NCBI GenBank assembly: GCA_903939555.1
Contig: CAJAHV010000083.1
Span: 1-8,193, forward strand
Direction: 5' to 3'
DNA from: an uncultured Alphaproteobacteria bacterium
GTDB taxonomy: Bacteria > Pseudomonadota > Alphaproteobacteria > Sphingomonadales > Sphingomonadaceae
Length of the DNA: 8,193 bases
This document shows, one piece after another, positions 1-6,079 of the stretch. Position 1 is the first letter of the stretch. The number at the start of each line of letters is the position of its first letter. The position numbers were made by a program, and so were the translations under genes. Under the pieces are notes generated by a model. The model saw only the letters and a program-made list of their open reading frames with translations, was not told the origin of the DNA and ran no database searches.

Positions 1-99
1 GGCCGCAGGCCCCAGACCCCATTTGTTTGCTGGTGCGCGGGTGCCTGACGTTGTTGGCTGACAAGGAAATCAAATGGGGTCTGGGGCCTGCGGCCCCAG
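1..99. repeat. REP-doublet-like inverted repeat (25-bp perfect arms, 45-bp spacer)
   Basis: Bases 1-25 are the exact reverse complement of bases 71-95, with a 45-bp spacer (26-70). The right arm also forms its own hairpin: 81-88 pairs perfectly with 92-99 around a 3-base loop. The left arm (from base 1) contains the same hairpin sequence in the opposite direction but is cut by the window edge. Two inverted copies of a small GC-rich palindrome around a short spacer is the architecture of REP doublets (REPINs). It lies 3' of the last gene of the block, where such extragenic repeats usually sit, and could also stabilise or end the transcript. There is no clear run of U after the stem, so a standard intrinsic terminator is not supported. 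The symmetry is seen directly; the REP interpretation is inferred. Confidence 0.75.
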
Positions 100-119
100 C
101 CGCCGGAGGCCTTTGAACC

Positions 120-539
120 CTAGAGTCCCCCGGCAGGCCGGAATTTCGGCACGGTGATTTCGGCGGTCCAATCTTCGAAAACCACTTCGACGGCGATGCC
201 GGATTTGACGCTGGCGACGTCGCAGCCGACGACATTGCTCATCATTCGCGGGCCTTCTTCAAGGGTGATGAGGGCGATGACATAGGGGACATCCGCAGCA
301 TAGGCCGGCGAAACGGCGCGGGTAACGATGGTATAGCTTTCTACCGTGCCGCGCCCGCTGGCCTGGCGCCATTCCAGCTGTTCGGACGTGCAGTGCGCGC
401 AGATCAGGCGCGGGTAGAATTGATGCGTGCCGCAGGCCGTGCAGTATTGGAGCAACAGCTTGTGATCGTGGCAGCCTTGCCAGAAGGGGGCTGATTCCGG
501 TGTCGGGCGGGGGAGGAACTTGTCCATATGGCCCGTCAT
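120..539 (-). CDS. DUF35 zinc-ribbon/OB-fold acyl-CoA-associated protein
   Basis: This 139-residue protein belongs to the DUF35 family: an N-terminal helix, a rubredoxin-like zinc ribbon, then an OB-fold (Pfam DUF35_N and OB_aCoA_assoc). The four zinc ligands are visible as C33-x2-C36 and C47-x2-C50. The N-terminal PTPESAPFW segment and the C-terminal beta-rich half are typical. Family members bind thiolase-fold enzymes and are needed for their activity or CoA-substrate docking, as with the DUF35 domain of ChsH2 and the aldolase Ltp2. The start at 539 overlaps the stop of the thiolase-like gene by one base (TGATG), and an AGGGAG site lies 8 bases upstream; a second Met, four codons later (527), is possible but less well placed. 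An open frame continues further upstream to 806 but there it is only a shadow of the thiolase-like gene. It is the last gene of the block. Role as partner of the 539-1708 product is inferred from overlap and family. Confidence 0.9.
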   Translation of the reverse strand: MTGHMDKFLPRPTPESAPFWQGCHDHKLLLQYCTACGTHQFYPRLICAHCTSEQLEWRQASGRGTVESYTIVTRAVSPAYAADVPYVIALITLEEGPRMMSNVVGCDVASVKSGIAVEVVFEDWTAEITVPKFRPAGGL

Positions 540-1708
540 CAGTGGCGCTCCCTGCCCAGGATCACGGTGGTATGGCTTGACATGATGCCGCCCTGACCAT
601 GGACCAGCGCCACTTCGGCGCCCGCGACCTGACGTGCGCCCGCCATGCCGCGAAGCTGGGTCACGGTTTCGGTGAGCGCGAACATCGACCCCGGATTGCC
701 CGGATGGCAGTGCGACAACAGTCCGCCATGGGTGTTGACCGGCAACATGCCGCCAAGCTCGATATTGCCATTTTCGACGAACGCGCCGCCTTCGCCCTTC
801 TGGCAAAAGCCGAGGTCTTCAAGCTCCACCAGCACGGTGGGTGTGAAGCAATCGTACAATTGGGCGAAGTCCATGTCGCGCGGGCCAAGGCCGGCCATGG
901 CATAGGCGCGCTGGCCCGATTCCACGGCGAAGGAGGTGGTCAGGCTTTGAGCCTGGCTGATATGTTCATGGCCATGGCCTTCGCCGACGCCCAGAATATA
1001 GACGGGTTGGTGCGGGAAATCCGCAGCGCGTTCGGCCGATGTCATGATGATCGCCGAGCCGCCGTCCGATACCAGCGAACAATCGAGCAGGTGCAGGGGG
1101 TCGGCGATCATGCGCGAATTGATCACGTCGTCGATGGTGATGGGCGTGCGCATTTCGGCCGTCGGGTTGAGGCAGGCATGTTTGCGGCAGGCGACGGCGA
1201 TGGCGGCGAATTGTTCGGCGGTCGTGCCATATTTGTCCATATGGGCACGGGCGATCAGGGCATAAAATGCGGGGACGGTGGGGCCAAAGGGTATCTCAAA
1301 CTGGGAATGGCCGGCCGACGACTGCATCTTCATGGCCTGGTCACGGGTCAGGCCGCTGCGCAAACTGTCGGCCATCGTGATCAGGACGGTGTTGCACATG
1401 CCGCTGACGATAGCGGCGGCAGCGTGATGCAGAACCGAAAAGGTCGTGCTGCCGCCGGCGCTTACGCCCATGCAATAGCGCGGGAATATCTGCAGATATT
1501 CGGCCATCGCCTCGGCGTGGTACATATAGGGTTCGGCCATCGAGTTGCAGGTGATCAGCCCGTCGATCTGGCCCTTGGTGATATTGGCATCGGCCATGGC
1601 GCGGCGTGCCGCATCGATGCACAAGCCGGTGGCGCTGAATTGGGGAAGCTTTCCCACCGGGGTATCGGCCGCCCCGACAATGGCGACTTTCCCGCGTAAA
1701 CTGGTCAT
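539..1708 (-). CDS. Thiolase-fold lipid-transfer-type protein (SCP-x/Ltp2-like), probable CoA-ester retro-aldolase
   Basis: The 389-residue protein has the full thiolase fold of the SCP-x/lipid-transfer group: N-terminal KVAIVGAADTPVG, the central DCSLVSDGGSA segment (209-219), YDCFT (285-289) and the C-terminal NTHGGLLSHCHPGNPG region (325-340). Catalytic residues of true thiolases are missing. At the nucleophile loop the sequence is SAGGSTT (83-89), with no Cys; the usual HEAF histidine position is Y285 in YDCF; the C-terminal Cys-Gly loop reads HGQGG (370-374). The histidine of the GHP motif is kept as H335. Loss of both cysteines with Tyr in the YD-x-F motif is a hallmark of Ltp2-type steroid aldolases, which cleave 3-hydroxyacyl-CoA C-C bonds without acyl transfer. 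The gene starts 12 bases after the MaoC catalytic-subunit stop and overlaps the DUF35 start. Family membership is firm; retro-aldolase activity is inferred, and the substrate is unknown. Confidence 0.9.
   Translation of the reverse strand: MTSLRGKVAIVGAADTPVGKLPQFSATGLCIDAARRAMADANITKGQIDGLITCNSMAEPYMYHAEAMAEYLQIFPRYCMGVSAGGSTTFSVLHHAAAAIVSGMCNTVLITMADSLRSGLTRDQAMKMQSSAGHSQFEIPFGPTVPAFYALIARAHMDKYGTTAEQFAAIAVACRKHACLNPTAEMRTPITIDDVINSRMIADPLHLLDCSLVSDGGSAIIMTSAERAADFPHQPVYILGVGEGHGHEHISQAQSLTTSFAVESGQRAYAMAGLGPRDMDFAQLYDCFTPTVLVELEDLGFCQKGEGGAFVENGNIELGGMLPVNTHGGLLSHCHPGNPGSMFALTETVTQLRGMAGARQVAGAEVALVHGQGGIMSSHTTVILGRERH
548..553 (-). promoter_or_regulatory. Ribosome binding site of the DUF35 gene, inside the thiolase-like gene
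   Basis: The minus strand reads AGGGAG, 8 bases before the ATG at 539. It lies inside the last codons of the thiolase-like gene and supports the start at 539 over the Met at 527. Together with the TGATG overlap it suggests coupled, roughly balanced translation of the two partners. Confidence 0.55.
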
Positions 1709-1720
1709 GGATGTTTCCGA

Positions 1721-2143
1721 TCAGGCCCTGTCGAACGCAACTACGGCAGTGCCGGGGGTGATCACGTCGCCGGCGGCATTCTTGATGAAGATTTCAAGTC
1801 TGGCGGTGCCGTTGTCGTGATCCACCGAAAGCACGCGGCCGCCCGAGGTGACCGTCTCGCCGATATAGGCGGCCTTGCGGTTCGAATATTCGAGATGGGT
1901 CATCCGTCCCTTGCCGTCCAGCCATTCGATGACGCATTGGGTCAACCAGTCGCCGAGCATCGGCCCCGACATCACAATGCCGGGATAGCCTTCGACTTCG
2001 GTGGCATAGGGCAGATCGAAATGGATGCGATGGGCATTCCAGATGGCGGCGCTGTACATGAAATTCTGCACGTTATCGGGCGAATAATCACGGCCGGGCA
2101 CGGCATCGCCGGGTTGCAGGGCCATTGTTTTTGACATGTTCAT
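1721..2143 (-). CDS. MaoC-like hot-dog dehydratase/hydratase, catalytic-type subunit
   Basis: This 140-residue protein is a single hot-dog domain of the MaoC (R)-enoyl-CoA hydratase type. After a GDAVPG start of the fold, the active-site helix carries N36-A-H-R-I-H41-F-D, followed by Y46-A and the YPGIVMSGPM loop (53-62). In (R)-hydratases the pair is Asp and His; the Asn...His form seen here is normal in the mesaconyl-CoA hydratase/HTD2-like branch, so it is not a defect. Its length and the adjacent partner gene match ChsH1-type subunits that work only as a heteromer with a MaoC N-terminal-type subunit. The ATG at 2143 overlaps the upstream stop by one base (TAATG); Met3 at 2137 is an alternative start. 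The expected reaction is addition of water to a 2-enoyl-CoA, giving the 3-hydroxyacyl-CoA that the next gene's product could cleave. Domain call is firm, the substrate is not known. Confidence 0.88.
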   Translation of the reverse strand: MNMSKTMALQPGDAVPGRDYSPDNVQNFMYSAAIWNAHRIHFDLPYATEVEGYPGIVMSGPMLGDWLTQCVIEWLDGKGRMTHLEYSNRKAAYIGETVTSGGRVLSVDHDNGTARLEIFIKNAAGDVITPGTAVVAFDRA

Positions 2144-2658
2144 TACCGCAAGAGCCGTGTTGTTTTTTCAGTCAGGACCGGTTCGCCGGCTGCGGTTTCA
2201 ACGCGCATGACAACTTCATAAAAAATGATCGGCCCCTGTGAGCCGGCCTTTTCGTAGATATTGGTCAGGGTGCGGGTGGCAACCAGCACGTCCCCCGCCT
2301 TGATCGGCCTGAAATATTCGATGTTGAGGCCGCCAGCCATGGCTTTTTCGAGCGGGAATTTCGGCAGCAATCCGTCGATCGAAACGCCGTCCGGAGACAG
2401 TTCGTCGAGTTCCACGATGTCCCAGAACAGCGCAAGGTGAAACAAGGGCGGCGCTTCATCGCCATCAAGATATTCTTTTTTCTGCCAGCCAGTGGCGATG
2501 GAATATTTGCGTATTTCGCGGCGTGACGCAATTTCGGTGCGCGGTGCGGTCGATCTGCCGATGCAAGAAAGTAAATCGGCGCTCAACAGCCCGTTTGCGT
2601 TTCCAGTCTGTTGCCCGTCTGGCTCGGCTATGTTTGCCTGCCCTTGGATTTTATTCAT
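2143..2658 (-). CDS. MaoC N-terminal-type (FAS1-like dehydratase) hot-dog subunit
   Basis: The 171-residue protein matches the MaoC_dehydrat_N type: LLSADLLSCIGRSTAPRT (24-41), RREIRKYSIATG (46-57), PPLFHLALFWD (70-80), and the second half of the hot-dog with PIKAGDVL (118-125), then a strand-rich end. This half lacks the catalytic His helix and usually binds the acyl-CoA while a separate subunit supplies catalysis, as ChsH2 does with ChsH1. Unlike actinobacterial ChsH2 it stops at residue 171 and has no fused DUF35 domain; that domain is encoded separately at 120-539. The start at 2658 gives about 23 extra residues before the conserved domain and has only a weak AAAG ribosome site, so a later non-ATG start is possible. 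It is the first gene of the downstream block, after a 216-bp gap. Domain assignment is good; hydratase role as a heteromer is inferred from the overlap with 1721-2143. Confidence 0.85.
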   Translation of the reverse strand: MNKIQGQANIAEPDGQQTGNANGLLSADLLSCIGRSTAPRTEIASRREIRKYSIATGWQKKEYLDGDEAPPLFHLALFWDIVELDELSPDGVSIDGLLPKFPLEKAMAGGLNIEYFRPIKAGDVLVATRTLTNIYEKAGSQGPIIFYEVVMRVETAAGEPVLTEKTTRLLR

Positions 2659-2874
2659 TTATCATTGCTTTTCAAAAACATGTCCGTCAGTTCTGGAACG
2701 CCCGCGTATCCGAAATTCGCCATTGAATCCAGACTACATGTTTGCCCGGGAGAGGCCAAGTCCGCTGCTTGCGTACCCCGGCGTCATCCGCCTCCGGGCG
2801 TCATCACCGGCGTCGCCGCATCCTTGGCAAGCGCTTTGGGCCCGGTGGTTCCAGCGATCGCCCGCGTCCCGACC
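2659..2874 (-). promoter_or_regulatory. 216-bp intergenic gap, probable promoter region of the MaoC/aldolase/DUF35 block
   Basis: This is the longest gap between genes in the window and separates the quinoprotein gene from the MaoC subunit. The part near the MaoC start (2659-2745) is clearly more AT-rich than the coding DNA around it, which fits a promoter. I could not find a convincing -35/-10 pair or a strong terminator hairpin after the quinoprotein stop. Two features stand out: the ACATGTTT pair described separately, and a 9-base direct repeat GGCGTCATC at 2780-2788 and 2797-2805, 17 bases apart. No credible small gene was seen in either strand. Confidence 0.35.
2676..2743. promoter_or_regulatory. 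Pair of inverted ACATGTTT boxes upstream of the MaoC block (possible operator)
   Basis: AAACATGT at 2676-2683 and ACATGTTT at 2736-2743 are exact inverted copies of each other, and each contains the palindrome ACATGT. Palindrome centres are 58 bp apart, and the nearer box is 18 bases upstream of the MaoC start codon. Spacing and location would suit a repressor or activator with two sites. Eight-base matches can occur by chance in a 216-bp region, so the regulatory reading is weak. Confidence 0.2.
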
Positions 2875-4821
2875 TCAGGGGGCAGGCTTGCTCTGCGGAC
2901 CGTAGACCAGCAGCACGTTGCCGGCCATGTGGCTGTAGATCCCGTAACCAGAATTGACGAACACGCGTCCCTTCCACACGGCTGGCCCGGAGCCGCTCAT
3001 GCTGCCGCCGTTGCCGATACGCCCGTCGATCGTCTTGACCGGCCTGGTGGTGTCCGTCTGCCATAGCACGGCGCCCGTTTCGCTGTCATAGGCGCGGAAC
3101 ATGCCATCGAGGTTACCGGCAAAGACCACCCCCGGCATGGCCGTGACGGCCGCCGAAATGCCCGGATCGCAAAATTGCTTGCCGGCGCAATTGTCCGCGG
3201 GGTTGGCGTACCAGAATTCATGGCCGGTGGCGGCGTCGATCGCATGCAGGCCGGTACCGCGCAATTTGGCATCATAGACCCGGGCGTCATGGGTGTCGGC
3301 CATGTCATTGATCGGCACGAACACGCGCTGGCCTTCGGCCGCCATGCCGAAATGCACGCCGCCTTGCGTGCCGCCATGGCCCAACCGCTGGTTCCACCGG
3401 ATCTTGCCGGTATCAGGGTCGATGCCCCAGGCTTCGCCCGATTTCTGGCCGACGACAAGGATGCGCTGGTCGCCGGCAAGCGGGATCAGCAGCGCGGATG
3501 CGGCGACATCGAAATCCGGCCCGTTTTCCTTGGGACAGGAATCATTGCCCAGCATGCAGCCGACGTTCCACGCATCGTGCGGCGTCAATTGCGTGCTCCA
3601 GACGCGGGTGCCGGTCCGGGCATCGACGGCGAAAACCGCATCGGAATTTTCATCCGCCGGGCTGGAGTAATTTTCGCCCGATCCGAAATAGACCCGCTGG
3701 GTGCGCGCGTCATAGGTGGGGCTGCTCCACACCGGCGCGCCCGACGGGCCGAGGATCCGGGCGCCTTGCCGGGTCTTGCCCTGATCGGTCGGCGGGCCGG
3801 CGGTATAGGCGCGCCAGACTTCTGCGCCCGTTGCCGGGTCGAGCGCCAGCACCGATCCCCGGAAGGTGCAGCAGGCGTATTTCGTATCGCTGGCCTCGAC
3901 GACTTCGAGCGAGGAAACCGGCACATAGAGCAGGCCGCCACCAAGGGCGGGCGTGCCGGTGATCGTTGCGGAGGCATGGTCGCTGACCTTGGTAGACCAC
4001 AAGGGCTTGCCGGTCATCGCATCGAGCGCATGGGCACGGCCGAGCAGATCACCGAAATACAGCCGCTTTGTTACCGGGTCGGCGACGATGGCGGTGCGCA
4101 CTTCGGCGACAAGGCGCGTCGTCCAGCGGGTGCAGCCGGTTTCGGGGTCGAACGCATAGATAGTGCCGTCCTGGCTGCCGACGAACAGCGTGCCCCAGGC
4201 GACTATGGGTTGCGAGCGCGCCCGATTGGCGGCGGGATAGGCAAACGCCCATTTCAACGCGAGGCGCGGCACTTCGGCCTTGGTCAGGCCCGCGATCTGC
4301 GCCGGGACAAAGCGGGAATTGTCGCGGCCCCATCCGATGGGCTGCGGCACGTCTGCCATGTCGAACTGCGCACTGGCGCCGGAGCACTGGGCTGGCGGCG
4401 GAGCAGGCTTGTACGACGCATAGGGTGTCCGCGTCAGATATTCGGCGACTTCAATTTTCTGCTTGGGTGTCAGTGCGGCCGCCTGCGCCTTCATCACGCC
4501 ATCGGTCAGGGCGCTGATAATGGCGTCTGGCGCCAACATGCCCATGAAATTGGGGGACGGCGCCTTTGGTACGCCGCCGAGATGGCACATGGCGCAATGC
4601 TGTTGGAAGAGGGCATTGCCCGGCGCGGTCGCAGGATCGATCCGCGCCCCGCTGGACGGCATTGTGTCGTCGAACGACTTGATCCGCTTGGGCGGGGGCG
4701 CAGTTGCCGCTGCGGCGGCTGCCTGCGCCTTTGCCGGTACCTGCGAATGAACAGCCGACGCGAACAGCGCCGCCACCGACAGCGCGATCAGGGGAATTCG
4801 TCCGGTCAGGGCCGCCATCAT
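2875..4821 (-). CDS. Exported cytochrome c-PQQ quinoprotein dehydrogenase, polyvinyl-alcohol-dehydrogenase-like
   Basis: The 648-residue protein begins with a signal peptide (residues 1 to about 26, hydrophobic core LIALSVAALFASA) and an Ala/Pro-rich linker. A class I cytochrome c domain follows with the heme site CAMCH (76-80) and a likely Met ligand near M93-M95 or M110. From about residue 160 to the end is a PQQ beta-propeller with seven D-x-x-T-G-x-x-x-W blade motifs, e.g. DPETGCTRW and DPATGAEVW. The adjacent cysteines C317-C318 in CCTFRGS, GPSGAPVWSSPT, LTPHDAWNVGC and VGQKSG closely resemble PVA dehydrogenases, which oxidise secondary alcohols in the periplasm and pass electrons through their own heme. 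The start at 4821 is preferred because the signal peptide begins there with GGAG 9 bases upstream; the frame is open to 4914 but those 31 residues run into the neighbouring gene. It follows the OYE gene by 71 bp. The real substrate is probably another secondary alcohol; that is inference. Confidence 0.9.
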   Translation of the reverse strand: MMAALTGRIPLIALSVAALFASAVHSQVPAKAQAAAAAATAPPPKRIKSFDDTMPSSGARIDPATAPGNALFQQHCAMCHLGGVPKAPSPNFMGMLAPDAIISALTDGVMKAQAAALTPKQKIEVAEYLTRTPYASYKPAPPPAQCSGASAQFDMADVPQPIGWGRDNSRFVPAQIAGLTKAEVPRLALKWAFAYPAANRARSQPIVAWGTLFVGSQDGTIYAFDPETGCTRWTTRLVAEVRTAIVADPVTKRLYFGDLLGRAHALDAMTGKPLWSTKVSDHASATITGTPALGGGLLYVPVSSLEVVEASDTKYACCTFRGSVLALDPATGAEVWRAYTAGPPTDQGKTRQGARILGPSGAPVWSSPTYDARTQRVYFGSGENYSSPADENSDAVFAVDARTGTRVWSTQLTPHDAWNVGCMLGNDSCPKENGPDFDVAASALLIPLAGDQRILVVGQKSGEAWGIDPDTGKIRWNQRLGHGGTQGGVHFGMAAEGQRVFVPINDMADTHDARVYDAKLRGTGLHAIDAATGHEFWYANPADNCAGKQFCDPGISAAVTAMPGVVFAGNLDGMFRAYDSETGAVLWQTDTTRPVKTIDGRIGNGGSMSGSGPAVWKGRVFVNSGYGIYSHMAGNVLLVYGPQSKPAP

Positions 4822-4830
4822 TGTGTCAGT

Positions 4831-4834
4831 CTCC
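4831..4834 (-). promoter_or_regulatory. Ribosome binding site deciding the start of the quinoprotein gene
   Basis: The minus strand has GGAG 9 bases before the ATG at 4821. That ATG is followed immediately by a second ATG (4818). The site, with the signal peptide beginning right after it, rules in favour of 4821 over the far upstream ATG at 4914, which lies inside the 3' end of the OYE gene. Confidence 0.6.
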
Positions 4835-4855
4835 GCTGTGTCGCAAGTTGCCGAA

Positions 4856-4874
4856 CCGGGTCCGTCGGATCCGG
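4856..4874 (-). terminator. Weak hairpin between the OYE and quinoprotein genes
   Basis: Within the 71-bp gap, bases 4856-4864 and 4866-4874 are inverted copies with one mismatch that would be a G-U pair on one strand. The stem is GC-rich but no U-run follows in the minus-strand transcript. It could weaken or stabilise the message between the two genes, but full termination is unlikely. Confidence 0.2.
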
Positions 4875-4892
4875 TCAGGCGCTGGAAACGGC

Positions 4893-6011
4893 CTAAAAAA
4901 GCGTTTCCATGCATTCCTTGGAATAGGGGCGCAGTTCGCCGGACCGGCCTTCGCGAACCTTTTTCAGCCAGTTCGGATCGGCGAGGAGCACGCGGCCGAG
5001 CGCAACCAGATCGAATTCGCCCCGGTCAAAACGGCGCGCGAGTTCGTCGAGCGACTTGAGCGTCGGTGCCGATTCCCCGGACACGAAATCCTGCATGAGA
5101 TCGCGGTCGAGGCCGACCGAGCCGACGGTAATCGCCGGTTTGCCGGTGACCTTTTTGGCCCAGCCGGCAAGGTTGTAATCGCCATGTTCCGGAAATGCAT
5201 GTTCCCAGAAGCGCCGGTCGGAGCCGTGGAAAATATCGACCCCGGCGTCGGCGAGCGGCACCAGCCAGCGTTCGAGTTCCTGCGGCGTGCGGGCAATCTT
5301 GGCCTCGTATTGATAGGTCTTCCACTGCGAGACGCGGAAGATGATGGCGTAATCCGGGCCGACGGCCTGGCGGATCGCGCTGACCACATCGACGGCGAAG
5401 CGGGCGCGGTCGGCAATGTCGGGGCCGCCATAGCGATCGCTGCGCAGGTTGGTGGCATCCCAAAAGAACTGGTCGAACAAATAGCCATGCGCGCCGTGCA
5501 ATTCGATTGCATCGAAGCCAAGCCGTTGCGCATCAAGCGCCGCGCGCACGAAGGAGGCGATCACCCCGTCCACATCCTTGAGGGTCATTTCGCGGCCGCC
5601 GGGAATTTCGGGGCCGGCAAAGCCGGAGGGGCTTTCGAGCGGTGGGTGCGGCGAGTCCGGATAGTTGAAATCCTCGCAGCCGCCGACATGCCACAATTGC
5701 GGGATGATTGCCCCGCCCGCCGCCTGCACGCCGCTGCGGGCCCTGTCCCACGCGGCCAGGCCTTCTTCGCCGAAGAAGCCGGGAACCGTGTCGGCGGCGA
5801 CCGAACCGGGCCGGTCAACCGCGACGCCCTCGGTGATCACGCAGCCAACGCCGCCTTCGATGCGGCGCCGGTAATAATCCGCCGAAGCCTCGGTCAGGAT
5901 GCCACCCGGCGAAAAATAGCGTGACATGGGCGCCATGGTGAAACGGTTGGCGACCTTGAGCGACTTGCATTCGAAGGGCGTGAAAAAGGGGTCCAATAGG
6001 CTGTTATTCAT
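4893..6011 (-). CDS. Old Yellow Enzyme-family FMN oxidoreductase (ene reductase type)
   Basis: The 372-residue protein is one FMN-binding TIM barrel of the Old Yellow Enzyme family. Visible motifs are NRFTMAPMSR (22-31), the substrate-binding pair H172 and H175 in HGAHGYLFDQFFWD with the proton-donor position Y177, the following TNLRSDRYGG (187-196), and the C-terminal phosphate loop region ending in DLVALGRVLLADPNW. S30 sits where classical members have Thr and the YqjM class has Cys a few residues earlier. The length matches single-domain ene reductases; the Fe-S and second flavin/NAD domains of 2,4-dienoyl-CoA reductases are absent. Such enzymes use NAD(P)H to reduce alpha,beta-unsaturated ketones and similar activated alkenes in the cytoplasm. 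AAGGA lies 8 bases before the ATG at 6011. It follows the hydrolase gene by 68 bp. Substrate is unknown; a cyclic enone is a reasonable guess from context. Confidence 0.92.
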   Translation of the reverse strand: MNNSLLDPFFTPFECKSLKVANRFTMAPMSRYFSPGGILTEASADYYRRRIEGGVGCVITEGVAVDRPGSVAADTVPGFFGEEGLAAWDRARSGVQAAGGAIIPQLWHVGGCEDFNYPDSPHPPLESPSGFAGPEIPGGREMTLKDVDGVIASFVRAALDAQRLGFDAIELHGAHGYLFDQFFWDATNLRSDRYGGPDIADRARFAVDVVSAIRQAVGPDYAIIFRVSQWKTYQYEAKIARTPQELERWLVPLADAGVDIFHGSDRRFWEHAFPEHGDYNLAGWAKKVTGKPAITVGSVGLDRDLMQDFVSGESAPTLKSLDELARRFDRGEFDLVALGRVLLADPNWLKKVREGRSGELRPYSKECMETLF

Positions 6012-6079
6012 CCCGTCAATCCTTGCTTTATATCACTATTATCGTGCGGGGTCGTGCCCTGCGGCCTGTGTCGGGGCGT

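Noticed and set aside
599..1699. 366-codon open frame on the plus strand opposite the thiolase-like gene
   Set aside because: The His/Gly/Arg-rich translation has no domain; the opposite strand carries all conserved thiolase-fold motifs.
1721..2143. Asn in place of Asp in the MaoC active-site helix as a sign of inactivity
   Set aside because: The NAHRIH form is common in the HTD2/mesaconyl-CoA hydratase-like branch, so it is not evidence of a dead enzyme.
3175..4896. 573-codon open frame on the plus strand opposite the quinoprotein gene
   Set aside because: It is a GC-rich antisense shadow: its translation is rich in Arg, Gly and Ala with no recognisable domain, while the minus strand encodes a full heme/PQQ protein.
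4822..4914. Longer quinoprotein start at 4914
   Set aside because: It would add 31 residues before the signal peptide and overlap the OYE gene. The ATG at 4821 has a good GGAG site and starts the signal peptide directly.
4704..5924. 406-codon open frame on the plus strand opposite the OYE gene
   Set aside because: It has no family motifs and crosses two real minus-strand genes and their intergenic gap.
6030..6062. Possible hairpin and TATAAA-like promoter between the hydrolase and OYE genes
   Set aside because: The hairpin arms have two mismatches and no U-run follows. No acceptable -35 box lies 16-18 bases before either AT-rich hexamer.
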